The notes under the pieces: model-generated
Seen by the model: the letters and a program-made list of their open reading frames with translations, nothing else
The model's database searches: none
Told to the model about the DNA's origin: nothing
Part shown: positions 53,630 through 63,228 of the stretch, piece by piece
How the letters are laid out: every line of letters starts with the position of its first letter
Numbering within the stretch: the first letter of the stretch is position 1
Program-made: the position numbers and the translations under genes
Source of the DNA: Flavicella marina
GTDB lineage: Bacteria > Bacteroidota > Bacteroidia > Flavobacteriales > Flavobacteriaceae
Direction of reading: 5' to 3'
Assembly: GCF_009193215.1 (NCBI RefSeq)
Contig: NZ_VYVA01000004.1
Span: 62,001-126,000, forward strand
DNA: 64,000 nucleotides

Positions 53630-54715
53630 ATGGAACAATTTATAGTATCAGCACGTAAGTATCGTCCTCAAGTTTTTGAAGATGTGGTAGGCCAACAAGC
53701 CATTACCAATACTTTAGAAAATGCTATTAAAAACAACCATTTAGCTCAAGCATTATTATTTACCGGTCCAAGAGGTGTTGGTAAAACAAGTTGTGCTAGA
53801 ATTTTAGCAAAAAAAATAAACGATGAAGATGGCAGCCATCAAGACGAAGATTTTGCTTTCAATATTTTCGAATTAGATGCAGCTTCGAACAATTCGGTAG
53901 ACGACATAAGATCACTAACGGATCAAGTGAGAATACCTCCGCAAACTGGTAAATTTAAAGTCTATATTATCGATGAGGTGCACATGTTATCACAAGCAGC
54001 CTTCAATGCTTTTCTTAAAACTTTAGAAGAACCACCTGCACATGCTATTTTTATTTTAGCAACTACCGAAAAACATAAAATAATACCAACCATACTATCT
54101 CGTTGTCAAATATTTGATTTCAAACGAATAGGTGTACTTGATGCTAAATTGCATTTAAAAAAAATTGCTGAGCAAGAAAGAATTACAGCTGATGACGATG
54201 CCTTACACATTATTGCGCAAAAAGCTGATGGTGCAATGCGTGATGCTTTGTCAATTTTTGACCGAGTAATTAGTTTTTCAGGAAAAAACTTAACACGAGA
54301 AGCCGTTACAGAAAATCTAAATGTATTAGATTACGATGTTTATTTTAAAGTAACTGATTTGATGCTTAAAAATAACATCCCTCAATTGTTAATTGAATTT
54401 AACAATGTATTGAGTAAAGGTTTTGAAGGTCATCATTTTATCAATGGTTTAGCTTCTCATTTTAGAGATCTTCTTGTTGCCAAAGATGCTGATACTATAC
54501 CTCTTTTAGAAGTTGGAGATGCTGCTAAAAAACAATATCTTACACAGTCTAGTGCCGCGCCAATGCCTTTTTTAATGCAGGCTATTGAAAAGGCAAATGA
54601 ATGCGACTTGAAGTATAAAACAAGTAAAAATCAACGATTGTTGGTTGAGCTTACCCTTATGCAAATCGCATCTATCACCTTCGAGGCAGAAAAAAAAAAA
54701 GCAGTAACTACATAA
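53630..54715 (+). CDS. dnaX: DNA polymerase III clamp-loader subunit DnaX, zero frame (gamma-like form)
   Basis: The 361-residue product has the AAA+ clamp-loader ATPase: Walker A GPRGVGKTS, DEVHMLSQAAFNAFLKTLEEPP with Walker B, and sensor region TILSRCQIFDFKR. The zinc-binding module that normally lies after CARILAKK is missing, replaced by an acidic stretch. Domain III follows to about 355. The zero frame ends at TAA (54713-54715) four codons after an A11 tract (54690-54700). The remainder of the tau-type protein is open in the -1 frame to 55326. The short form resembles gamma of E. coli. Confidence 0.92.
   Translation: MEQFIVSARKYRPQVFEDVVGQQAITNTLENAIKNNHLAQALLFTGPRGVGKTSCARILAKKINDEDGSHQDEDFAFNIFELDAASNNSVDDIRSLTDQVRIPPQTGKFKVYIIDEVHMLSQAAFNAFLKTLEEPPAHAIFILATTEKHKIIPTILSRCQIFDFKRIGVLDAKLHLKKIAEQERITADDDALHIIAQKADGAMRDALSIFDRVISFSGKNLTREAVTENLNVLDYDVYFKVTDLMLKNNIPQLLIEFNNVLSKGFEGHHFINGLASHFRDLLVAKDADTIPLLEVGDAAKKQYLTQSSAAPMPFLMQAIEKANECDLKYKTSKNQRLLVELTLMQIASITFEAEKKKAVTT
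54690..54700 (+). other. A11 slippage site in dnaX (candidate programmed frameshift)
   Basis: Eleven A residues (GAA AAA AAA AAA) precede GCA. A shift of -1, equal to reading one extra A, opens a 208-codon downstream frame beginning AGC AGT AAC. The zero-frame stop is only 13-15 bases after the tract. E. coli dnaX uses A AAA AAG and Thermus dnaX uses A9 to make gamma and tau. A sequencing indel in the homopolymer is an alternative. Confidence 0.7.
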
Positions 54716-55326
54716 TTCCAGCTTCATTTTTCAAGTCTCAACTGGTAGAAGAAAAAATTCAATCTATCAAAAAAGAGCTTCCGAAAGAAACTCATACAAC
54801 ACCATCAACGCCAAAACCAATCGTTCATTCAACCCCAAAACCTGCACCCAAAGTGCGAACTGGTCGGAGAAGAACCTCTGCCCTATCGTTAAAAAGTTTA
54901 AGCGAAAAGGTAGAAGCTGTTGAAATAACACCTGAGGATGAAATCGACAGAGACACCTTGCCTAAAACCCCATTTTCTGATGCAACACTTCAGAACTTAT
55001 GGACGCAATATGCGCAAGAACTCATCAAACGTGGAGATAAAAGTTTGGCATCTATAGTTTTGGCCTCTAAACCCATCGTCAAAGGCTTTCACCTGCATCT
55101 CACTTTGCCCAACCAATTAATGGCGGATCAACTAGAAAAATTGAGACCTAGGTTGTTGAGGTACCTAAGAGAGTCTTTAAATAATTTTAGCGTTGATCTT
55201 ACCGTAAAAGTTGAGATTACTCAAACTAAAAAATTCGTTTACACTCCTCAAGAAAAATACGCGAAACTCAAAGAACTCAATCCTGCTATTGAAATGTTAA
55301 GAAATCGCTTCAATTTAGACGTATAG
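54700..55326 (+). CDS. dnaX: DnaX tau-specific C-terminal part, reached by -1 frameshift
   Basis: Read from the A11 tract in the -1 frame, this stretch encodes 208 residues starting SSNYIIPASFFKSQLVEEKI. It joins the AAA+ part to give a tau-like protein of about 565 residues. It has a proline/lysine-rich linker (TTPSTPKPIVHSTPKPAPK) and a C-terminal alpha/beta domain (KPIVKGFHLHLTLPNQLMAD) of the tau type seen in Bacteroidetes. There is no convincing start codon near the beginning; the first internal ATG (54853) would cut the linker. It is therefore treated as part of dnaX and not as a separate gene. Confidence 0.8.
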   Translation, partial: SSNYIIPASFFKSQLVEEKIQSIKKELPKETHTTPSTPKPIVHSTPKPAPKVRTGRRRTSALSLKSLSEKVEAVEITPEDEIDRDTLPKTPFSDATLQNLWTQYAQELIKRGDKSLASIVLASKPIVKGFHLHLTLPNQLMADQLEKLRPRLLRYLRESLNNFSVDLTVKVEITQTKKFVYTPQEKYAKLKELNPAIEMLRNRFNLDV

Positions 55327-55463
55327 CATCTTTATCAAATATTTATACACCTTGTACCGCTAACAATTTAAACTTTGTATTCGCGTAGAAACACAGCAAT
55401 TCGAGTTGGTTTTTCTCTTTTTGATTGTGTAGCTTGCAAAAAAAATCAATAAACATTGATGGA

Positions 55464-56012
55464 ATGGGAAAACAACATGAATCAATCACCAACGAATTTC
55501 AAGATTTTATCAATTCACAAAAAATATTTTTTGTTGGAACAGCAGCAAATAAAGGTCGAGTAAATATTTCACCGAAAGGAATGGATTCTTTTAGAATTGT
55601 CAATGAAAATAAAATTCTTTGGTTAAATCTTACGGGTAGCGGTAATGAAACTGCCGCTCACTTACTGCAAAATAACAGAATGACGATTATGTTTTGTGCT
55701 TTTGAAGGAAAACCTCTTATTTTACGTTTGTACGGAACCGCCAAAATATACCATGAAAGAGATGAAAAATTTCATGAATATCTACCAAGCTTTCCTAATT
55801 TTGCAGGTGCACGACAAATTATCGAAATGGAGATTGACTTGGTACAAGCTTCTTGTGGCATGGCAGTACCGTTTTTAGATTTCAAAGAAGAGCGCACGCA
55901 TCTTGAAGACTGGGCTAAAAAACAAGGAAAAGAAAAATTAAAAGACTATCAATCAGAGAAAAACTCGAAGAGCATCGATGGTTTTGAAACTGAAATCAAT
56001 ACAAATAATTAA
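55464..56012 (+). CDS. Pyridoxamine 5'-phosphate oxidase-like FMN-binding protein
   Basis: The 182-residue protein has the split-barrel PNPOx-like fold: FFVGTAANKGRVNISPKGMDSF (in part) at the start, WLNLTGSGNETAAHLLQNNRM and FCAFEGKPLILRLYGTAKIY. The general-stress or flavin-reductase type of the superfamily is likely. Substrate unknown. The ATG at 55464 (MGKQHESITNEF) is used; an upstream TTG is less likely. miaE starts three bases after its stop, so the two are coupled. Confidence 0.88.
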   Translation: MGKQHESITNEFQDFINSQKIFFVGTAANKGRVNISPKGMDSFRIVNENKILWLNLTGSGNETAAHLLQNNRMTIMFCAFEGKPLILRLYGTAKIYHERDEKFHEYLPSFPNFAGARQIIEMEIDLVQASCGMAVPFLDFKEERTHLEDWAKKQGKEKLKDYQSEKNSKSIDGFETEINTNN

Positions 56013-56014
56013 AT

Positions 56015-56596
56015 ATGTTAGGTTTAAAATTACCAACTGACCCTCGATGGGTGAACATTGCTGAAAAAAATATTGACGAAATATTAATCGATCATGCACA
56101 TTGTGAGCAAAAAGCTGCTTCTACGGCAATTTCTTTGCTTGTAAGTTTTCCTGAATACACCGATTTAGTTCAAGAAATGATTGCATTGGTAAAAGAAGAA
56201 ATGAGTCACTACAAATTGGTTTTAGACAGATTGATTGCTCGCGGTAAAACGATGGGTAGAGACCGAAAAGATTTGTACGTTTTAGAATTATTAAAGTTTT
56301 TCCCTAAAGGAGGTAGTAGAACTGATCAATTGGTACATCGCTTGCTATATGCTGCTTTGATAGAAGCCAGAAGTTGCGAACGTTTTCGTTTATTGTCTGA
56401 GAATTTAGAAGACAAAGATTTGGCAAAATTCTATAGAGATTTAATGGCATCTGAAGCCAATCACTACACCTTATTTTTACAATTCGCGAGACAATATGGA
56501 AACCGTGAAGAAGTAGACAAAAAATGGGATGACTTACTGGTATATGAAGCAAATATCATGAAAGATTTAGGTACCAAAGAATCGATTCACGGTTAA
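56015..56596 (+). CDS. miaE: tRNA-(ms2io6A)-hydroxylase MiaE
   Basis: MiaE hydroxylates the isopentenyl group of 2-methylthio-isopentenyl-adenosine at tRNA position 37 using a di-iron centre and oxygen. The 193-residue length is standard. Ferritin-like helices carry ExxH-type ligands visible in DHAHCEQKAAS, KEEMSHYKLVL, IEARSCERFRLL and ASEANHYTLFL. The neighbouring PNPOx-like gene and the TIGR02757 gene (12 bases on) lie in the same direction. It implies that miaA and miaB exist elsewhere. Confidence 0.95.
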   Translation: MLGLKLPTDPRWVNIAEKNIDEILIDHAHCEQKAASTAISLLVSFPEYTDLVQEMIALVKEEMSHYKLVLDRLIARGKTMGRDRKDLYVLELLKFFPKGGSRTDQLVHRLLYAALIEARSCERFRLLSENLEDKDLAKFYRDLMASEANHYTLFLQFARQYGNREEVDKKWDDLLVYEANIMKDLGTKESIHG

Positions 56597-56607
56597 GAAT
56601 ATCATTC

Positions 56608-57372
56608 ATGAATCAACAAGAACTCAAAGATTTTTTAGATGCCAAGGTTATAGCATACAACACATTGGAGTTTATTGACTCCGATCCTGTTCAAATTCCT
56701 CATTTATACGAACAGAAAGAAGATATTGAAATTGCAGGTTTTCTAGCTGCAACCATCGCTTGGGGCAAACGAGAAATGATCATTAAAAACAGTCATAAAA
56801 TGATGTCCTTTTTAGGGAATTCTCCTTATGATTTTGTCATGAATCATACTGCAGAGCATCTTGAAGCTTTTGAACATTTTGTCCATAGAACCTTCAACTT
56901 AGATGATTTTAAATACTTTATCACGGCACTGAAAAACATCTACACACATCACCAAGGCATCGAACAGGTCTTTGAAAAATACCAAACCGAAAACTCGTTG
57001 CAACCTGCTATTCATGAATTCAAAAAATTGTTTTTTGAACTTCCTCACCAATCAAGAAGTACCAAACATGTTTCTGATCCTTTAAAAGGTTCTGCTGCGA
57101 AACGTATCAATATGTATCTTCGATGGATGGTAAGAAAGGACAACCTTGGAGTAGATTTCGGTATTTGGAAAAACATCAATCCTTCAAAACTGTCTTGCCC
57201 TTTAGATGTACATTCTGGGAACGTTGCAAGAAAGCTCGGACTCTTAAAAAGAAAACAAAACGATGGTAAAGCATTATTAGAATTAGATACTGCTTTACGA
57301 AAAATGGACCCACTAGACCCTGTAAAATATGACTTTGCTCTTTTTGGCCTAGGCGTATTTGAAAAATTTTAA
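56608..57372 (+). CDS. TIGR02757 family protein
   Basis: The 254-residue protein belongs to the uncharacterised TIGR02757 family found in Bacteroidetes and some other bacteria. Characteristic parts are [38 protein letters not shown] and [20 protein letters not shown] (each given in part). The last resembles a helix-hairpin-helix DNA-glycosylase-like segment, so a nucleic-acid role is possible but unproven. Its stop overlaps the convergent kinase-like gene in TTAA. Confidence 0.9.
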   Translation: MNQQELKDFLDAKVIAYNTLEFIDSDPVQIPHLYEQKEDIEIAGFLAATIAWGKREMIIKNSHKMMSFLGNSPYDFVMNHTAEHLEAFEHFVHRTFNLDDFKYFITALKNIYTHHQGIEQVFEKYQTENSLQPAIHEFKKLFFELPHQSRSTKHVSDPLKGSAAKRINMYLRWMVRKDNLGVDFGIWKNINPSKLSCPLDVHSGNVARKLGLLKRKQNDGKALLELDTALRKMDPLDPVKYDFALFGLGVFEKF

Positions 57373-58331
57373 TTTATTTTCTTTAAAGTTTCTCTGGTTA
57401 TTCGTTCGCTGTAAGAATTTATTTTCCAATGTCCAGGACTCCATCCTTTTAAAAAACGATGAAAATCTGTCCATGCAACAGGGTACAACTCACGCCAATT
57501 TTTCTCCAAAGCTTCAAAGTCTATTCCACTATTTCCTACAGCACTTTTCAATGCTTTGAAATATAGCTCAAGAATATATTCTTCATTGTTTTCACAGTCT
57601 TCTTCATAAAAACAACTTCCTACAAAATAAGCCAAATCCTTTACACCTACACCGCCTCCAACATATTGAAAATCTACAGCTGCGACATTTCCTGCTTTTG
57701 AAAAACAAAAATTAGCCAGTTTTGCATCACCATGAACTAAGGTTTGAAACGGACTTTCGTTTAAAATTTGATCTATTTTTTTACTTGCTTTTTTCAAATC
57801 AAGATCTTCTAAGACTTCTAATTCTTCTGATCTTGTTTCTAAATGCCAATACGTACCTACTTTCCACAATCCTACTGGAGCAATATGTAAGTGAGTGGCA
57901 TGAAATTTTGCCAACCATTCTATGCAATGTTTAAGCTCTAAATCAGAAATTTGATTTCTGCGGATGGGATAACCAGCTTGATCAAGATCTTCTAACAAAA
58001 TACAAACTTCATCTCCGATCTTTTTCACTCCAAAACATTTTGGTATTCTCGTAGTCTTCAGTTTTTCTGCATAATGTTCGTACCAATAAGATTCAACCTG
58101 ATAGGATTTAATTTTTCTTTCATGCGATATATTGGTATTCCATCCTCGAGGATGTTTTTCTACTTCAGGTAATTTTATGTGTTTTACAATAATTGTTTTA
58201 TGTATTGAACCTTCAAGGCCATACCTTACAATACTTCCATAACCACTCCAAAGTGACTGAATCATTTCAATTTCAAAAGTCGAATCTGAACCTGTTTGAA
58301 CACAAATAAAATCTTTAAATACCTCTCGCAT
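57369..58331 (-). CDS. Aminoglycoside/choline-phosphotransferase-like kinase
   Basis: The 320-residue protein has a protein-kinase-like APH fold. [19 protein letters not shown] carries the Brenner catalytic motif (HGDxxxxN) and [19 protein letters not shown] the metal-binding DF[Q]. The N-terminal lobe begins [19 protein letters not shown]. The family includes choline/ethanolamine and ecdysteroid-type kinases (DUF1679-like); the small-molecule substrate is unknown. Resistance function is not implied. Its stop overlaps TIGR02757 by four bases. Confidence 0.86.
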   Translation of the reverse strand: MREVFKDFICVQTGSDSTFEIEMIQSLWSGYGSIVRYGLEGSIHKTIIVKHIKLPEVEKHPRGWNTNISHERKIKSYQVESYWYEHYAEKLKTTRIPKCFGVKKIGDEVCILLEDLDQAGYPIRRNQISDLELKHCIEWLAKFHATHLHIAPVGLWKVGTYWHLETRSEELEVLEDLDLKKASKKIDQILNESPFQTLVHGDAKLANFCFSKAGNVAAVDFQYVGGGVGVKDLAYFVGSCFYEEDCENNEEYILELYFKALKSAVGNSGIDFEALEKNWRELYPVAWTDFHRFLKGWSPGHWKINSYSERITRETLKKIN

Positions 58332-58431
58332 TTCTTAGTTAATTATTACTCCACAAATATAGAGATTCATAAGAAAGGTAACCGTATTGTTTTTTTAGTT
58401 ATTTTTATTTTTCTAGACCAAAAATCACACA

Positions 58432-59742
58432 ATGAAATATCATTTTAGAACAAGTAAAGAAAATAAAATACATTATCGCTTGTTGTTTTATGCTTTGTTA
58501 ATTGGGATATTGGTTGGTCTCGTAAGTTCTATCTTTCGTATAGTCTTGTCTTTGGTTGAAGAACTTAGAAAAGATATCTTTTCCAATGTTACAAATGAAA
58601 CACTGATTGCGTATGTATGGCCATTTTTGTTTGTATTGATAACCGTTAGCATTTCTGTATTCTTAGTTCGAAAATATGCCCCTGAAACTGCCGGAAGTGG
58701 TATTCAGGAAATTGAAGGAGCCCTAGATGGTGTTCGTCCAATGAGATGGCAAAAAGTGATTCCTATTAAATTTATTGCCTCTATTTTTTCTTTAGGAAGT
58801 GGAATGTTATTAGGACGAGAAGGTCCCACAATTCAACTCGGCGCAAGTATTGGTAAAATGATCAAAGACACCTTAGCCCCTGAGTCCATAAAAGACAATC
58901 CGTTAATTTCTTCAGGAGCCGCTGCTGGACTAGCAAGTGCTTTCAATGCACCTTTTGCGGGTATTATTTTTGTGATTGAAGAAATGCACGAACATTTTAA
59001 ATGGAATTTTTTCTCTGTTGCCGCAATTATGATTGGAGCCGGTTCTTCTGATATGGTTGTGCGTACGTTAATTGAAACCAAACCAAGTATAGAAATGAGC
59101 ATTTTCTCTTCCCCTGAACCGGGAAGTCTTTGGTTGTATATTTTACTAGGAGTTCTATTAAGTATTTTAGGATATACTTTCAATCTATTGCTTTTAAAAT
59201 CTTTAGATAATTTTCAATTTTTAAACAAAAAACCAATCATCTTAACTGGTTTCATTGTTGCTATAACGATCACTAGTATCGGGATTTATTATCCTGAAAT
59301 GATTGGAGGAGGCTACCACACAGTGACAAAAGTTTTAGATCATTCTTTTTCATTGAGTTTTTTATTAATTCTCTTAGCTGCTAGAATGCTACTAACACTT
59401 TTCAGTTATGGAACCGGAGTTGCAGGTGGTATTTTTGTACCTCTACTTACATTAGGAGTTATAGTAGGCATGTTTTACGGAAGCGTGATGCAAGATCTAT
59501 TTCCAGAACATATTTCTCATTCAGGAGTTTTTGCCGTAGCAGGTATGGCAGGTATATTTGCTGCAACCGTAAGAGCACCACTTACTGGTTTGGTATTGGC
59601 TGTAGAAATGACTTCGAATTATGAACTGATTCTTCCTCTAATTTTAACAACCGTGTCAGCATCTGTAATTACCACTCTTATGGGTAACAAGCCTATTTAT
59701 GCCACTTTATTGACAAGAACATTAAATGCTTCAAAATCTTAA
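58432..59742 (+). CDS. ClC-family chloride/proton exchanger
   Basis: The 436-residue membrane protein shows ClC selectivity motifs: GSGIQEIEGAL, GREGPTIQLGASIG with the gating glutamate, and GVAGGIFVPLLTLG. The proton-pathway glutamate is present in IFVIEEMHEHFKWN, so a Cl-/H+ exchanger rather than a channel is expected. About ten to twelve spans, no cytoplasmic CBS domains. It may contribute to acid or osmotic tolerance. RluA-type gene starts 12 bases later. Confidence 0.94.
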   Translation: MKYHFRTSKENKIHYRLLFYALLIGILVGLVSSIFRIVLSLVEELRKDIFSNVTNETLIAYVWPFLFVLITVSISVFLVRKYAPETAGSGIQEIEGALDGVRPMRWQKVIPIKFIASIFSLGSGMLLGREGPTIQLGASIGKMIKDTLAPESIKDNPLISSGAAAGLASAFNAPFAGIIFVIEEMHEHFKWNFFSVAAIMIGAGSSDMVVRTLIETKPSIEMSIFSSPEPGSLWLYILLGVLLSILGYTFNLLLLKSLDNFQFLNKKPIILTGFIVAITITSIGIYYPEMIGGGYHTVTKVLDHSFSLSFLLILLAARMLLTLFSYGTGVAGGIFVPLLTLGVIVGMFYGSVMQDLFPEHISHSGVFAVAGMAGIFAATVRAPLTGLVLAVEMTSNYELILPLILTTVSASVITTLMGNKPIYATLLTRTLNASKS

Positions 59743-59754
59743 TTTCTTCGTCTT

Positions 59755-60648
59755 ATGAATTCAAACAGTCCCAAATTATTGAAAATAGAAAGCTACATAG
59801 TACCCACGCTTCTTAAGAAAACGAGATTACAAGATTTAGCTGCGGATATGTTTACCATGCTCCCCACAAAAAGTGGAGTAAAAAAAGCGCTCAAAAACAA
59901 ACTGGTTAAAATTGACAACCAAATAGTCAACAGTAGTACTTTTCTATATGGAGGCGAAACCATTGACTTGTATCAAAATCAAAAAAACAACCAAAAACCT
60001 ACGATACAAATAGCTCTAAAAATAATATACGAAGACGAGCACTTAGCGCTTATCAATAAGCCAGCTGGTATTACGGTAAGTGGAACAAAAAAGTACACTT
60101 TAGAAAATGCATTGTCTGGAAATCTCGCAAAAAGTAAGGAGCCTGATGCATTGATTCGGCCAGAACCCATTCATAGATTAGACCATCCTACCAGTGGAAT
60201 TTTGTTAATCGGAAAAACATCAAAAAGTGTGGTAGCATTGAATAAATTATTTGAAAATAGAACCATCCGAAAAACATATTATGCTATAACTATTGGAAAA
60301 ATGCAACCATTTGGATCTATAGAAACCGCTATTGAAACTAAAAATGCACGTACTTCTTACGAAGTTATTTATAGTGAAAAATCAGATCGTTTTGATTTTC
60401 TAAACCTTGTAAAACTAAGTCCACATTCGGGTAGAAAACATCAATTGAGAATACATCTTTCAGAACAAGAAACCCCCATTTTAGGCGATAAAACTTACGG
60501 TTCTGAAGGAAAAATACTGAACGGAAACGGATTGTATTTACATGCCTATTCTTTAGAGTTTACACACCCAATAACAGGAGATACAATCAACTACAAAGCA
60601 AAACCACCAAAGAAATTTACACGATTATTCCCAGAAATAACCTATTAA
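59755..60648 (+). CDS. RluA-family pseudouridine synthase
   Basis: The 297-residue protein has an N-terminal S4-like domain (about 20-75, LQDLAADMFTMLPTKSGVKK) and a RluA catalytic domain. The catalytic aspartate is in HRLDHPTSGILLIGKT, followed by RKTYYAITIGKM and LSPHSGRKHQLRIHL. The target could be 23S rRNA or tRNA. The next gene starts one base after the stop. Confidence 0.93.
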   Translation: MNSNSPKLLKIESYIVPTLLKKTRLQDLAADMFTMLPTKSGVKKALKNKLVKIDNQIVNSSTFLYGGETIDLYQNQKNNQKPTIQIALKIIYEDEHLALINKPAGITVSGTKKYTLENALSGNLAKSKEPDALIRPEPIHRLDHPTSGILLIGKTSKSVVALNKLFENRTIRKTYYAITIGKMQPFGSIETAIETKNARTSYEVIYSEKSDRFDFLNLVKLSPHSGRKHQLRIHLSEQETPILGDKTYGSEGKILNGNGLYLHAYSLEFTHPITGDTINYKAKPPKKFTRLFPEITY

Positions 60649-60649
60649 C

Positions 60650-61162
60650 ATGCAATATACCGAAGCATTTTTCGAAAAATTATTTGAGACAACGAGAAAC
60701 AAAAAAGGATTGCTGAATTTTATAAAAAGTCATCCTGAGGCGTTTATACCCCTTTTCAAATTATCGTTAAAAAACAATACTACCGCTTGGAGAGCTTCTT
60801 GGTTAATAGGGCATACCATGAATATAAATGATGGGAGGATTGTAGCCGATGTTGATAAAATGATTTCAATACTTCCGCTATTGAAAGAAGGGCATCAGCG
60901 ACAAACCATCATTATTTTGCTCAACATGTTTTTGAACGATGAGCAAGAAGGAAAATTATTCGATACCTGTTTGAATATTTGGGAAAACATAAAATTGATA
61001 CCTTCTACTAGAATTACAGCAATGAAATTTATTCTAAGTGTTGTAGAAAAATTTCCAGAGCTAAAAAGTGAAATAAAATTATGGACACAAGATATGTACC
61101 TAGAGAGTTTATCACCAGGTATCAAAAACAGTTTAACCAAACAAATCAAAAGAATTTTATAA
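60650..61162 (+). CDS. HEAT-like helical protein of unknown function
   Basis: The 170-residue protein is all helical with repeats suggesting HEAT-like units (FIPLFKLSLKNNTTAWRASWLIG; ILPLLKEGHQRQTIIILLNMFLND, each in part). No signal peptide or membrane span. The start is two bases after the RluA-type stop, so the two are probably coexpressed. It is recognisable as a flavobacterial hypothetical but no function can be given. Confidence 0.78.
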   Translation: MQYTEAFFEKLFETTRNKKGLLNFIKSHPEAFIPLFKLSLKNNTTAWRASWLIGHTMNINDGRIVADVDKMISILPLLKEGHQRQTIIILLNMFLNDEQEGKLFDTCLNIWENIKLIPSTRITAMKFILSVVEKFPELKSEIKLWTQDMYLESLSPGIKNSLTKQIKRIL

Positions 61163-61229
61163 ACCGAATCTGTTGTTTTACCCTCAATTATTTCATACTT
61201 TTATTTTATAAATTTCATACTTCTCTCCT

Positions 61230-62000
61230 ATGCAAAAACGGTATATTCTCGAAAAATTTATCTTTATATTATGTATCACGATTTCTTTTTCTACAAACGC
61301 GCAAACGTCTGTAAACTTAAAAGATATTATCTACAAAGCAGAGAACAAACTTCGAGGAAAGAGTTCTGTGGCTGAAATGAAAATCACCACAATCCGCCCC
61401 AAGTATACCCGTGAAATGGAAATGAAATCATGGACTCAAGGAGAAGATTTAAGTTTGATGTATATCACAAAACCTGTACGAGATAAGGGAACAACCTACC
61501 TCAAACGCTATAAAGAAATTTGGTACTACCTCCCGTCTATCGAGAGAAACATAAAAATGCCACCTTCTATGATGAATCAAAGTTGGATGGGTACCGATTT
61601 AAGTAATGACGATTTGGTAAAAAAAACATCGCTTTCGAAAGATTTTGAACATACCTTGCTAGGTGAAGAAACTATCGACGGGCATACTTGCTATCATATC
61701 AAATTAATTCCTCATGAAAATGCCGATGTTATCTGGGGAAAAATTGAATTATGGATAGAAAACAATCACTACAATGTGATGAAACAACAATCATTTGATG
61801 AAGATATGGAACTTGTAAATACCATGACAGCATCAAACATTCAAGAAATGAGTGGAGAAACTATTCCTTTGAAAATGGAGTTTTTCCCAGCAGATAAGCC
61901 ACAGCAAAAAACTTTAATGGAATATATTTCTATAGAATTCAACGTAAAGATTCCGACTCATTATTTTACCACACAGTACATGACCAAAATCAAAGCCTAA
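61230..62000 (+). CDS. LolA-like outer-membrane lipoprotein-sorting protein
   Basis: The 256-residue protein has a signal-like N terminus ending STNAQ (with a charged start) and a LolA/LolB-like half-barrel. RGKSSVAEMKITTIRPKYTREMEMKSW, DKGTTYLKRYKEIWYYLPSIERNIKMPPSMMNQSWMG (each in part) and VNTMTASNIQEMSG are typical of the family adjacent to FtsX-type or MMPL transporters. It is likely the periplasmic carrier working with the two permeases that follow (gap of one base to the first). Confidence 0.9.
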   Translation: MQKRYILEKFIFILCITISFSTNAQTSVNLKDIIYKAENKLRGKSSVAEMKITTIRPKYTREMEMKSWTQGEDLSLMYITKPVRDKGTTYLKRYKEIWYYLPSIERNIKMPPSMMNQSWMGTDLSNDDLVKKTSLSKDFEHTLLGEETIDGHTCYHIKLIPHENADVIWGKIELWIENNHYNVMKQQSFDEDMELVNTMTASNIQEMSGETIPLKMEFFPADKPQQKTLMEYISIEFNVKIPTHYFTTQYMTKIKA

Positions 62001-62001
62001 T

Positions 62002-63225
62002 ATGAAAAAACTGTTTTTAATATTAGCTTGGAGAAATATTTGGCGAAATAAAAAAAGAGCCTTCATTACAATTTCTTCTATCGCTGCATCTCTTTTCTTT
62101 GTACTCTTTCTAAGGCAAATGCAATTTTGGGTGTACGATTTCAACATCAAAAACAGCGTAGCTGCAACTGTTGGATACATACAAATTACAGACAGTAGTT
62201 ATGTAGATGAAAAAATTATCGACAACACTTTAAGTTCCAATCAAGTTGATGTAGAAGCTTTGACAAAAATTGAAGGTGTTAAGGGAGTCTATCCAAGATT
62301 TCTATCAGGAGCTTTGGTATCAACAGGTATCAAATCTAAATATGCAGGGATCAGCGGAATTTCGCCAGAAACAGACAACAAACTATTAAAGCTAGATATC
62401 AAACTAAGAAAAGGAACCCTTATCAATGCAGATGACAGAGCCATCATGATTACCGAAAACATGGCAGACTACTATCAAGTATCTGTTGGAGATTCACTCA
62501 TTTTAATGGGACAGGGTTATCATGGCTTTACAGCAGCAGGAATTTATCCTATCAAGGCCATTTTGAATTTCCCTGTTGGTGAATTATCTAGTATGGTATT
62601 TATGCCTATAAAAGAAGCACAATTTATGCATGTCGCTGATAACAGGTTTACGCATGTTTTGATAGATATTGAAAGTAACAATCAACTAGAAGAAATATAT
62701 TCAGAAGTCAAAAAAGTGAGCAATGATTCACAAATATCAGTAAGAACTTGGGAAGAAGTAGTTCCTGGTTTGAAACAAGGAATTGACATGGACGCAAATT
62801 CGGGATTGATCATATCTGGAATTTTATACATGATAGTAGGTTTTGGTATTTTTGGAACCATTGTAATGTTACACAACGAACGAAAATTTGAGTTTGGTGT
62901 ATTGAATGCCATCGGCACCAATCGATTCGATCTCTTGTTCATCACCTTAACAGAACTAACCATTTTAACTTTAATCGGAATTGTAATTGGTAATTTATCT
63001 TCGTTACCGCTGCTCTACTACTTCAATCAAAATCCAATAAAAATTGGAGGTGATGCAGCACAAGCTGTAATCGATCAAGGATTTGAACCTTATATGGGTA
63101 CCGGCTTATTTCTCGATGTGTTTACTGCAAACTCTCTAGCTATTTTAGCAATTGCTACTTTTGTTTCTTTATATATTGTGATAAAGATCATCCGTATCAA
63201 TGCACTTAAATCCATGAAAAAATAA
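62002..63225 (+). CDS. ABC transporter permease (FtsX/LolC-type), first subunit
   Basis: The 407-residue protein has the MacB/FtsX four-span layout. One N-terminal span (about 18-40) follows RNIWRNKKRAFITISS; a periplasmic core domain (about 45-265) follows; three C-terminal spans (about 275-400) complete it. The gene is one base after the LolA-like gene and followed by a second, related permease. No ATPase is seen in the window; it may lie downstream. Confidence 0.92.
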   Translation: MKKLFLILAWRNIWRNKKRAFITISSIAASLFFVLFLRQMQFWVYDFNIKNSVAATVGYIQITDSSYVDEKIIDNTLSSNQVDVEALTKIEGVKGVYPRFLSGALVSTGIKSKYAGISGISPETDNKLLKLDIKLRKGTLINADDRAIMITENMADYYQVSVGDSLILMGQGYHGFTAAGIYPIKAILNFPVGELSSMVFMPIKEAQFMHVADNRFTHVLIDIESNNQLEEIYSEVKKVSNDSQISVRTWEEVVPGLKQGIDMDANSGLIISGILYMIVGFGIFGTIVMLHNERKFEFGVLNAIGTNRFDLLFITLTELTILTLIGIVIGNLSSLPLLYYFNQNPIKIGGDAAQAVIDQGFEPYMGTGLFLDVFTANSLAILAIATFVSLYIVIKIIRINALKSMKK

Positions 63226-63228
63226 CCT

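Noticed and set aside
54853-55326. A separate hypothetical gene starting at the ATG at 54853.
   Set aside because: The frame is open upstream to the A11 tract, and the sequence continues the DnaX tau C-terminal domain, so it is one split gene.
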